Below, one piece after another: positions 1 through 6,592 of a DNA stretch of 9,394 nt. The stretch comes from an uncultured Actinomyces sp. (GTDB lineage Bacteria; Actinomycetota; Actinomycetes; Actinomycetales; Actinomycetaceae). The notes beneath the pieces were generated by a model that was given only the letters and a program-made list of their open reading frames with translations, did no database searches and was not told the DNA's origin. Each line of letters opens with the position of its first letter. Within the stretch, counting starts at the first letter, position 1. A program made the position numbers and the translations under genes. The DNA is taken from the NCBI GenBank assembly GCA_937926195.1, contig CALEXZ010000004.1:1-9394 (forward strand), given 5' to 3'.

Positions 1-71
1 CCCGGCCCCATGTTCGCGGTGGTGGCGGGGACCCGCACCGCCGCGACCTCGTGTGACAGACGGATGCTCAC
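1..71 (-). CDS. thrB: Homoserine kinase, N-terminal fragment (cut by window edge)
   Basis: Only the first 23 full codons are in the window. Reading the minus strand from a GTG at 71-69 gives MSIRLSHEVAAVRVPATTAN followed by MGP, and then the window ends. The VPATTANMGPG stretch matches the conserved N-terminal motif of homoserine kinase (VPATSANLGPGFD), a GHMP-family enzyme that phosphorylates homoserine with ATP on the way to threonine. The start overlaps the hom stop as GTGA, and a GGAGG lies four bases upstream inside the end of hom, so the two are probably translationally coupled. Gene order hom then thrB on one strand supports the call. The remainder of the gene lies off the left edge, so ATP-binding and catalytic motifs cannot be checked. 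Confidence 0.85.
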   Translation of the reverse strand, partial: MSIRLSHEVAAVRVPATTANMGP

Positions 72-1402
72 TCTCCCTCCACACGCTGGATGGAGACGAC
101 CTCGATGACGCGCTCCTGACCGCGCAGGTCCTCGACGGCGGCGTCGAGGCGCGCGACGGTGGCCGGGTGGGTGACGATGGTGACGACGGCCCGGTCCCCG
201 CCGACGTAGGCGCTCTGGCGCACCGAGTCGATGGACACGTCGTTGGCGGCGAAGGCGGTGGCCACCGCCGCCAGCGAGCCCGGCCGGTCGTTGACGCACA
301 GCTGGATCTGGTAGCGGGTGACGGCGGCCTCGGGGCCGAGCACCGGCAGGTCGGCGTAGGAGGACTCACGGGGGGCCTGGCCGCCGTTGACGCGGTGCGC
401 GGCGGCGGCCACGACGTCGGACAGGACGGCGGAGGCGGTGGGGGCACCACCCGCGCCCTTGCCGTAGAACATGAGGGGGCCCGCCGCCTCGGCCTCGACG
501 AGGACGGCGTTGAAGGCGCCGTGGACGCTGGCCAGCGGGTGGGTGGCGGGTACGAGCGCCGGGTGGACGCGCACGCTCACGCCCTCGGTGCCGTCGGGGC
601 CGTCGATGCGCTGGGCGATGGCCAGCAGCTTGATCTCGCAGCCCGAGGCGTGGGCCTCGCGGATGTCGTCCACGGTGATGCTGCGGATGCCCTCGACGGT
701 GACGTCACTCATGCCGACGCGGGTGTGGAAGGCCAGGGAGGCGATGATGGCGGCCTTGGCGGCGGCGTCGAGGCCGTCGACGTCGGCGGTCGGGTCGGCC
801 TCGGCGTAACCGAGATCCTGGGCGGCGGCGAGCGCGGACTCGAAGCTCAGGCCCTTGGTGCTCATCTCGTCGAGGATGTAGTTGGTGGTGCCGTTGACGA
901 TGCCGAGCACGCTGGTGACGCGGTCGCCGGCCATGGACTCGCGCAGCGCGTAGACGACCGGGATGGCGCCGGCGACGGCGGCCTCGTAGTAGAAGTCGAC
1001 GTCGGCGTCGGCCGCGGCGGCGTAGAGCTCGGGGCCGTGGGCGGCGATGAGGGCCTTGTTGCCGGTGATGACGGAGGCCCCGGACCGGAAGGCTGCGAGG
1101 ATGAGGGTGCGGGCGGGCTCGATGCCGCCGATGAGCTCGATGACGATGTCGTTGCCGGTGGCGACGGCGGTGGCGTCGTCGGTGAGCAGGTCCCGGGGCA
1201 CCGACGGGTCACGGGGGGCGGCGAGGTCGCGCACGGCGATGCCCGTGACCTCCAGGCGGGCGCCGCTGCGGGCGGCGAACTCCTCCGCCTGCTCGCCCAG
1301 GAGGCGCACGACCTGTGTGCCGACGGTGCCGGAGCCGAGGACGCCGACCTTGAGGACGGGGCGCGAGGGCGCGGGGGCTGCGGGCGAGGCCTGCTGGGAC
1401 AT
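68..1402 (-). CDS. hom: Homoserine dehydrogenase (NAD(P)-binding, catalytic and ACT domains)
   Basis: This 444-residue cytoplasmic enzyme reduces aspartate semialdehyde to homoserine, the branch-point precursor of threonine and methionine. The N-terminal Rossmann motif is visible as GSGTVG at residues 23-28. TGNKALIA at 113-120 carries the conserved Asn-Lys (N115, K116). The family signature spans about 197-216 (GYAEADPTADVDGLDAAAK), with D212 and K216 at the positions of the catalytic Asp and Lys known in the family. A C-terminal ACT regulatory domain begins near 362 (NDRPGSLAAVATAF), consistent with feedback control, usually by threonine. Length fits actinobacterial Hom proteins of about 430-445 residues. 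I chose the ATG at 1402 because AAGGTGG (1413-1407) sits four bases upstream. The frame stays open to 1510, but the extra 36 residues look non-conserved. It is followed by thrB with a 4-nt overlap. Confidence 0.96.
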   Translation of the reverse strand: MSQQASPAAPAPSRPVLKVGVLGSGTVGTQVVRLLGEQAEEFAARSGARLEVTGIAVRDLAAPRDPSVPRDLLTDDATAVATGNDIVIELIGGIEPARTLILAAFRSGASVITGNKALIAAHGPELYAAAADADVDFYYEAAVAGAIPVVYALRESMAGDRVTSVLGIVNGTTNYILDEMSTKGLSFESALAAAQDLGYAEADPTADVDGLDAAAKAAIIASLAFHTRVGMSDVTVEGIRSITVDDIREAHASGCEIKLLAIAQRIDGPDGTEGVSVRVHPALVPATHPLASVHGAFNAVLVEAEAAGPLMFYGKGAGGAPTASAVLSDVVAAAAHRVNGGQAPRESSYADLPVLGPEAAVTRYQIQLCVNDRPGSLAAVATAFAANDVSIDSVRQSAYVGGDRAVVTIVTHPATVARLDAAVEDLRGQERVIEVVSIQRVEGE

Positions 1403-1406
1403 GGGA

Positions 1407-1413
1407 CCACCTT
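1407..1413 (-). promoter_or_regulatory. Ribosome-binding site deciding the hom start
   Basis: On the minus strand AAGGTGG lies four bases before the ATG at 1402. It matches the anti-Shine-Dalgarno complement at six of seven positions (AAGGAGG). It decides between this start and the in-frame ATG further upstream at 1510. Confidence 0.75.
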
Positions 1414-1502
1414 GATCTCGTGTGGCGTTTGGAGCAGGGGCCAGCATAGACGGGGCCACCGGCGCCGCGCGCGGGCGTCCGCTGCGGTGAGGCGCCGCAC
1501 GT

Positions 1503-1532
1503 TTGACCATTACTGAGAACCGCTCCTATTTT
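1503..1532 (+). promoter_or_regulatory. Promoter of the transporter operon
   Basis: TTGACC at 1503-1508 matches the -35 consensus TTGACA at five of six positions. After an 18-bp spacer, TATTTT at 1527-1532 matches the -10 consensus at four of six. Transcription would start near 1539-1540, leaving a leader of about 62 nt before the ATG at 1602. It is a locally AT-rich stretch in otherwise very GC-rich DNA, and its -10 end overlaps the DtxR-like operator, the classical arrangement for repression. The assignment is by eye. Confidence 0.6.
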
Positions 1533-1549
1533 AGGGTTGTCTAACCTTC
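1531..1549. promoter_or_regulatory. DtxR/IdeR-type iron-box operator
   Basis: TTAGGGTTGTCTAACCTTC matches the DtxR/IdeR consensus TTAGGTTAGSCTAACCTAA at 14 of 19 positions, seven in each half-site, with the centre at 1540. It covers the end of the -10 and the predicted transcription start of the transporter operon. Proteins of this family bind such boxes with Fe(II) (or Mn(II) for some members) and block transcription when metal is plentiful. The sequence match is direct; which regulator and metal act here is inferred. The siderophore-importer resemblance of the last two genes of the operon independently fits iron control. Confidence 0.68.
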
Positions 1550-1601
1550 ATGCCGGGGCGCCCGAGTGGGCACTGCCCCCACGACACACCTCGAGGCCTC
1601 C

Positions 1602-2198
1602 ATGAACCCCGCATCCGCGCAACCCGACACCATCCGCACCTCCTCCCGCTCCGGCCTGCGCGACTCCGTGCTGGGGACCCGCAACCTCATGACCGTGGCG
1701 GCGCTGGGCGTCGTCGGCTCTCTGCTCGTCGTGCCGCTGACGTACCTGTCCCTCGTCGTCGCCGTCAGCCCGCGCGGCATCCTCATCATGTGCGCCCTCA
1801 TGGGGGCCTGGATCGTGCCGTACCTGCTGCCCGGCGTCATCGTCAACAAGCCCGGAGCCTTCATTGTCTCCGGTCTCATCATGGGGGTCGTCTCCGCCTT
1901 CCTCACCCCGCAGGGGCCCACCGCCATCATCGGCAACCTCATCGGCTCCCTCTTCGTCGGGGCACCGGTCGCCCTGTTCCTCTACCGGCACTGGACCTGG
2001 TGGGTCTACCTCATCTCCGGTGCCGTCTTCGGCGGGGCCAACGCGGCGATGTACTCGGCGGGCTTCCACATCGCCCTGAGCACCCAGGAGACGCTCATCG
2101 GCATCGTCCTGGCCGTCCTGTCCTGCTGGCTCGCCGTCGGCGTGTGCCTCCTGCTGCGCCGGGCCCTGGAGCGCACCGGTCTGGCCGTCTGCCGATGA
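1602..2198 (+). CDS. ECF transporter S component, YkoE/MptD-like integral membrane protein
   Basis: This 198-residue, strongly hydrophobic protein has about six membrane segments (near 31-56, 60-80, 86-103, 108-128, 133-152 and 162-185) after a polar N-terminal tail, the usual size and topology of the substrate-capturing S subunit of energy-coupling-factor transporters. The middle, with NKPGAFIVSGLIMG and the following glycine-rich helices ending in FLYRHWTWW, resembles the YkoE/MptD-like S families by eye. YkoE is generally linked to thiamine or hydroxymethylpyrimidine uptake, but no TPP riboswitch precedes this gene and an iron box does, so a metallophore or other metal-linked substrate is at least as likely. 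I chose the ATG at 1602 because GAGG lies five bases upstream; an in-frame GTG at 1566 has a poorer site. It overlaps the next gene by ATGA. S-component role is well supported; the ligand is unknown. Confidence 0.8.
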   Translation: MNPASAQPDTIRTSSRSGLRDSVLGTRNLMTVAALGVVGSLLVVPLTYLSLVVAVSPRGILIMCALMGAWIVPYLLPGVIVNKPGAFIVSGLIMGVVSAFLTPQGPTAIIGNLIGSLFVGAPVALFLYRHWTWWVYLISGAVFGGANAAMYSAGFHIALSTQETLIGIVLAVLSCWLAVGVCLLLRRALERTGLAVCR

Positions 2199-4015
2199 GC
2201 AGCGCCCCCGCGATCGCCACCCTCGACGACGCCGCCGTCCAGTACGCCCGCACGAGCAGCTGGGTCCCCCAGGGCGCCTCCCTCGCCCTGCACCCCGGCA
2301 CGACGACGTTGCTGCTGGGCCCCTCGGGCTGCGGCAAGTCCACCCTCACCCGGCTCCTGCCCGGGCTCGTGCCCCACTGCCTACCCTCCGTCTACCGCGG
2401 CTCGGTGCAGGTCGGTGGCCAGGAGGTCGCTGACGCCGAGGTCTCCCACCTGGCCGGGACCGTCGCCGTCGTCATGCAGGACCCCGACGCCCAGGTCGTC
2501 ACCACCAGCGTCCTCGATGAGGTCTGCTACGGCCTGGAGAACCTGTGCGTGCCCGTCGACGAGATCGAGCCGCGTGCCCGCCGGGCCCTGGACGACGTCG
2601 GTCTGGCCGGCCGGGAGTCCACGAGCCCCTGGGAGCTGTCCGGCGGGCAGCGCCAGCGCCTCGTCCTCGCCTGCGCCCTGGCCCAGGCGCCCGCGCTGCT
2701 CGTCCTGGACGAGCCCACCGCCAACCTCGACCCGGCCGCCACCGCCGCCTTCTACCGGCTCCTGCCCGGCATCCAGTCGCGGGGTGCGGCCGTCCTCGTC
2801 GTCGAGCACGACCTCGACGACGTCATCGAGCACGTCAGCCACGTCATCGCCCTGGGCCCCGACGGCGCCACCCTCGCCTGCGGCCCCACCCGCCGGGTCC
2901 TCGCCCACCACGGCCGTGCGCTCGCGCGCGCCGGGGTGCGCCTGCCCTCCGCCACGCGCCTGAGCCACCGGCTTCACGACGCCGAGCGGGCCGGGACACA
3001 GGGCCGGGCACAGGGCGCTGAGCAGGCCGGTGCGGGTGAGGACGCAGGCCGCCGCGCCACCGCGCACGACGAGCCCGCTGTCCCGCTCACCCTGGCCGAC
3101 GGGGCCCGCCTGCTCGCCGCCGCCCGTCTCCCCGAGACCCACGCGCCCGACGGCGCCCCGACGTCGTCCCCGCCCGCGGGCGCCGGAGCGCAGGACGAGC
3201 CGGCCGGGCCTGCGGCTCCCCCAGCCCTTGAGGTCCGTGACCTGGACGTGCCGCGCGGGCGGGGCTCACGCAGGCACCGTGTCCTGGCCGGTATCAGCCT
3301 CACCGTCGCCGCCGGGCAGGTGCTGGCCGTCACCGGGGCCAACGGCTCGGGCAAGACGACCCTCCTGCGCGCCCTGGCCGGACTTGAGGCCTGGACGGGC
3401 GGGAGCGTGCGTGTTGCCGGCCGCGAGCGCCGCCCCGCCGTCCCCGGCCCCGAGGTCACGCTCGTGTCCCAGAACCCCGAGCACCAGTTCCTTGAGCGCA
3501 CGGTGTCCGACGAGCTCGCCCACGGCCTGCGCCTGGCCGGTGCCGACGAGCAGGAGGTACGCCGCTCCGTCTCCGAGCGCCTGGAGCGCTTCGGGCTGGC
3601 CGAGCACGCCGAGGTCAGCCCCTTCCTCCTGTCGGGCGGGCAGCAGCGGCGCCTGTCGGTCGCCTCCGTCCTGGGCCGCCACCGCGACCTCATCTGTCTC
3701 GACGAGCCGACCTTCGGGCAGGACCAGCACAGCTGTGAGGCCCTCATGGCGCTGCTGCGCTCCATCGCCCGGGAGGGTACCGCCGTCGTCCTGAGCACCC
3801 ACGACATGGGGCTCGTCGCCGAGCACGCCGACCGTGTCCTCGTCCTGGCCGACGGCCAGGCCCTGGCCGAGGGGACCCCGGAGGAGGTCCTCACCGACCC
3901 CGGTCTGCTGGAGCGCGCCGGGCTCACGCCGCCGCCCCTGGTGCGCATGCGCGCGCTCGCCCAGGCGGCGGGAGCCAGCCTCCCCGCGCTCATCCGGTGG
4001 GAGGACCTGTCGTGA
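2195..4015 (+). CDS. Fused double ATPase of the ECF transporter (EcfA-EcfA')
   Basis: This 606-residue protein carries two complete ABC ATPase domains and would power the ECF importer from the cytoplasmic face. Domain 1 has Walker A GPSGCGKST (42-50), Q-loop Q95 in MQDPDAQ, signature LSGGQ (148-152), Walker B LLVLDEP (168-174) and switch H205. Domain 2 has Walker A GANGSGKTT (381-389), Q-loop Q426 in SQNPEHQF, signature LSGGQ (479-483), Walker B LICLDEP (499-505) and switch H536. All catalytic residues are intact in both halves. The QDP and QNP Q-loop forms are typical of ECF/CbiO-type ATPases. A low-complexity linker rich in Ala, Gly and Pro (about 251-343) joins them. The start ATG overlaps the stop of the S gene (ATGA). 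The stop overlaps the start of the T gene (GTGA). Together with those neighbours it makes a complete S-A-A-T set. Confidence 0.93.
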   Translation: MSSAPAIATLDDAAVQYARTSSWVPQGASLALHPGTTTLLLGPSGCGKSTLTRLLPGLVPHCLPSVYRGSVQVGGQEVADAEVSHLAGTVAVVMQDPDAQVVTTSVLDEVCYGLENLCVPVDEIEPRARRALDDVGLAGRESTSPWELSGGQRQRLVLACALAQAPALLVLDEPTANLDPAATAAFYRLLPGIQSRGAAVLVVEHDLDDVIEHVSHVIALGPDGATLACGPTRRVLAHHGRALARAGVRLPSATRLSHRLHDAERAGTQGRAQGAEQAGAGEDAGRRATAHDEPAVPLTLADGARLLAAARLPETHAPDGAPTSSPPAGAGAQDEPAGPAAPPALEVRDLDVPRGRGSRRHRVLAGISLTVAAGQVLAVTGANGSGKTTLLRALAGLEAWTGGSVRVAGRERRPAVPGPEVTLVSQNPEHQFLERTVSDELAHGLRLAGADEQEVRRSVSERLERFGLAEHAEVSPFLLSGGQQRRLSVASVLGRHRDLICLDEPTFGQDQHSCEALMALLRSIAREGTAVVLSTHDMGLVAEHADRVLVLADGQALAEGTPEEVLTDPGLLERAGLTPPPLVRMRALAQAAGASLPALIRWEDLS

Positions 4016-4791
4016 CCTGCCCCAGCCGCCCCGGCTTCTTCAACCCGCTGTCACCCTTCGCGGCCGTCGTGCCCGTCATGGTGGTCTCCTCCCTCGTCGT
4101 CGCCGTGCAGGTCCCGGTCCTCGTGCTCGCCGTCGGCCTGCTCCTGCTCGTCGTCGCCAACCCTCGTCGCGGCTGGCGCGCCGCGCTGGCCGTGCTGGCA
4201 CTCGCCGTCGTCATCAGTACGTCCCTGGCCCTGAGCGCGCCGCTCGAGCGAGTGGGGGCATCCGAGGTCGTGCTGCGCCTGGGGGCGCTGGAACTCGAAC
4301 GCAACCAGGTGCTCGCCGGGGTGCGGCTGGGCTGCAAGCTCGGCGCCGTCGTGTCCCTGTGCGTGCTCACCGGGCTGCTCTCACGCCCCGAGGACCTGCT
4401 GCGTGCCCTCGTCATCCACCTGCGTGTGCCCTACCGCATCGCCTACGCGGGTGTCGCCGCCATCAGCTTCCGCCAGCGTCTGGCCGCCGAGTACCGGGTG
4501 GTCAAGGAGGCGCACGCGCTGCGCGGCACCCGCGCGCCTCTGCCGGTCCTGCGTCCGCTCGTGCGGGCGTGGACGGCGGTGCCGGCCCTGACCGCCGGGG
4601 CGGTGCGGCACGCCGAGAGGGTGGCGGCCTCCATGGACGCACGCGGCTTCGGCGCCTACCGCGTGCGCACCGAGCGCCATCCTCCGCGCTGGCGATGGCG
4701 AGACAGCGTCGTCGTCCTCGTCGGCTGGGCACTGGCGGCCTGGCTGGCAGTCAGCTTCATCGGTGACGGCCTCGTCCTGCACGAGGTCTGA
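4012..4791 (+). CDS. ECF transporter transmembrane component (EcfT/CbiQ family)
   Basis: This 259-residue membrane protein couples the ATPases to the S component. Hydrophobic segments lie near 15-32, 34-50, 56-76, 104-123 and 233-249. The long cytoplasmic stretch between the last two contains the two short Ala-Arg-Gly-type coupling motifs of EcfT proteins: HALRG (168-172, a variant of the first) and MDARGFG (208-214, canonical second). The chosen start is the GTG at 4012, which overlaps the ATPase stop as GTGA and has GGGAGG seven bases upstream. An in-frame GTG at 3997 would overlap this ribosome site. A 43-nt gap separates it from the next gene, the only real gap inside the operon, which divides the ECF module from the half-transporter pair. 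Confidence 0.9.
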   Translation: MTCPSRPGFFNPLSPFAAVVPVMVVSSLVVAVQVPVLVLAVGLLLLVVANPRRGWRAALAVLALAVVISTSLALSAPLERVGASEVVLRLGALELERNQVLAGVRLGCKLGAVVSLCVLTGLLSRPEDLLRALVIHLRVPYRIAYAGVAAISFRQRLAAEYRVVKEAHALRGTRAPLPVLRPLVRAWTAVPALTAGAVRHAERVAASMDARGFGAYRVRTERHPPRWRWRDSVVVLVGWALAAWLAVSFIGDGLVLHEV

Positions 4792-4834
4792 GCGCCGCAT
4801 CATCAGCACGTACCCGGCCACCTTGGGAGGCCTC

Positions 4835-6592
4835 ATGACCACCACCCCGCCCGTGACCCTGGGGCAGGTCCTGGCCCCCGTCCGCGGCAAGATCGCCCTG
4901 ACGGCCCTGGCGGGCCTCGTCGCCTCCGGCTTCTCGCTCCTGCCCGCCGTCGCGATCACCGCCATCGCGGAGGGGGCCGTCACCCACACCCTCACAGCCC
5001 GCGCGGCCTGGCTGTGGCTGGGCGCGGTCGTCGTCGGCCTCACCCTGGGCCACGTCATCGCGATGTCCTCCACCGGCTGGGCACACGACGTCGAAAGCGC
5101 CTTCCGCACCGAGCTGCGCGTGAGGATCGCCCGGCACCTGGCCCGCCTGCCCCTGGGCTGGCACACCAACGAGTCCTCAGGACGCACGAAGGTGCTCATC
5201 ACCGAGGACACCACCGCCATCCACTCACTCATCGCCCACTTCGGCACCGACCTGGGTGCCGTCGCGGGCGGCATGGTGCTGGGCTTCGCCTACCTGTTCA
5301 CGCGCTCGTGGCAGCTCGCCCTGGTCCTGCTGGTCTGGCTGGTCCTCCTTCTCGTCCTGACGGCGACGGCGATGGCCGCGTCCCAGGGCACGGTCAACGC
5401 GGACTACCTCGAGGGGATGAAGAAGGTGGGCTCCTCCACCGTGGAGATGGTTGACGGCATCGCCACCGTCAAGGCCTTCGGTCTGGCCGGGAGCGTGTTC
5501 CGACGCTTCGATGAGGCCCTGGACCAGTACACGGACGCCGCCTACCGCTACATGAAGGGCCCCGGCCGTCCCATGGCCCTGCTCGGAGCGCTCATCTCCC
5601 CCGCGGGGATGCTCGTGCCCGTCCTCATCGCGGGGGTGTGGCTGGCCGGGCAGGGGGTCCTGCGTCCCGTGGACCTGCTGCCCTTCCTCCTGGTGGGCAT
5701 CGGCCTGCCCAGCGGGCTCGTCAACCTCGTCACGCTCGTCAACCAGGTGACCCTGGGGGCTGAGGCCGCCGGCCGGCTCGGCACCCTCCTGTCCGAGCCG
5801 GTCCTGGCCGAGCCCGCCCGCCCGCAGCCGATCCGCCGGGACGAGGGCAGCGGCGTCGGCGTCGACCTCGAGCACGTGTGCTTCCGGTACACGGCCCGCA
5901 CCGGGCAGGAGGAGCTGCCGCTGGCGGTGGACGACGTGAGCCTGCACCTGGAGCCGGGCACCGTCACCGCCGTCGTCGGCCCCTCCGGCTCCGGCAAGAG
6001 CACCCTCGTGCGCCTCATCGCCCGGTTCTGGGACGTGGAGTCCGGAACGGTCCGGGTGGGCGGCACCGACGTGCGCGAGGCGTCGAGCAGCGACCTGCTG
6101 TCCCACCTGGGGCTCGTCCTCCAGGAGGGCGGGACCCTGGCGGACACCGTGCGCGCCAACATCGCCCTGGGGCGCCCCGGCGCCACCGACGCCGAGGTGG
6201 AGGCCGCCGCCCGAGCCGCCCGCATCCACGAGCGGGTCCTGGCCCTGCCGCACGGCTACGACACCGTGCTGGGCTCCGAGGGGGCCCACCTGTCCGGTGG
6301 TGAGCGCCAGCGCCTCGCCCTGGCCCGGGTCTTCCTCGCCGACGCCCCCGTCCTCCTGCTGGACGAGGCCACCGCCCAGGCCGACGCCCACTCCGAGCGC
6401 GAGATCCAGCAGGCGCTGGCACGGCTGGCGGCCGGGCGCACCGTCATGGTCATCGCGCACCGCCTGTCCACCGTCGTCGACGCCGACCAGATCCTCGTCA
6501 TGGACCACGGCCGGCTCGTCGAGCGCGGCACACACACCGAGCTGCTCGCACAGGGCGGCCTCTACTCCGAGATGTGGGAGGCACAGCAGTGA
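4835..6592 (+). CDS. Exporter-fold ABC half-transporter, IrtA/YbtP-like siderophore importer subunit
   Basis: This 585-residue protein has an N-terminal membrane domain of about six helices (near 20-46, 56-78, 137-157, 158-182, 249-270 and 278-300) and a C-terminal ATPase domain with Walker A GPSGSGKST (382-390), Q430, signature LSGGE (486-490), Walker B VLLLDE (506-511) and switch H542. The post-Walker-B stretch DEATAQADAHSE resembles the DEATAFADPENE form I associate with IrtA/YbtP-type ferric-siderophore importers, which share the exporter fold but work inward. The N-terminal siderophore-interacting flavin domain of mycobacterial IrtA is absent. The D-loop reads AQAD instead of SALD. I chose the ATG at 4835 for its GGGAGG four bases upstream; the frame is open back to 4763 inside the T gene. 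Partner is the next gene, joined by a GTGA overlap. A drug or peptide exporter is the alternative. Confidence 0.85.
   Translation: MTTTPPVTLGQVLAPVRGKIALTALAGLVASGFSLLPAVAITAIAEGAVTHTLTARAAWLWLGAVVVGLTLGHVIAMSSTGWAHDVESAFRTELRVRIARHLARLPLGWHTNESSGRTKVLITEDTTAIHSLIAHFGTDLGAVAGGMVLGFAYLFTRSWQLALVLLVWLVLLLVLTATAMAASQGTVNADYLEGMKKVGSSTVEMVDGIATVKAFGLAGSVFRRFDEALDQYTDAAYRYMKGPGRPMALLGALISPAGMLVPVLIAGVWLAGQGVLRPVDLLPFLLVGIGLPSGLVNLVTLVNQVTLGAEAAGRLGTLLSEPVLAEPARPQPIRRDEGSGVGVDLEHVCFRYTARTGQEELPLAVDDVSLHLEPGTVTAVVGPSGSGKSTLVRLIARFWDVESGTVRVGGTDVREASSSDLLSHLGLVLQEGGTLADTVRANIALGRPGATDAEVEAAARAARIHERVLALPHGYDTVLGSEGAHLSGGERQRLALARVFLADAPVLLLDEATAQADAHSEREIQQALARLAAGRTVMVIAHRLSTVVDADQILVMDHGRLVERGTHTELLAQGGLYSEMWEAQQ

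Noticed and set aside
1483..1499. TGCGG/CCGCA inverted repeat in the hom upstream region
   Set aside because: A 5-bp stem with a 7-base loop is expected by chance in DNA this GC-rich, and no known motif matches.
1403..1510. Longer hom start at the ATG at 1510 (36 extra residues)
   Set aside because: The extension is Arg/Pro/Ala-rich and unlike the family N-terminus, while the ATG at 1402 has a strong AAGGTGG site.
1513..1546. CTGAGA followed by an AGGG...AACC stretch, suggestive of a TPP riboswitch upstream of a YkoE-like gene
   Set aside because: The other conserved TPP blocks (ACCCTT, GAACCTGAT, GCCAGCG-type) are missing, and the stretch overlaps the predicted -35/-10 promoter and so would not be transcribed in the leader.
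1566..1601. Earlier GTG start for the S component
   Set aside because: It has a weaker upstream site than the ATG at 1602, and the added 12 residues are polar with no family support.
1602..4791. ECF genes as a cobalt/nickel CbiMNQO system
   Set aside because: The S component lacks the N-terminal His of CbiM/NikM (no Met-His start) and there is no CbiN-like small gene; the operator is of iron type.
5225..6535. Long open frame of 436 codons antisense to the first half-transporter (similar long frames at 53-1516 and 6931-8307)
   Set aside because: These are composition effects in GC-rich DNA: the translations are low-complexity (Gly, Asp, Val, Arg, His), without recognisable domains, and lie exactly opposite clear genes.
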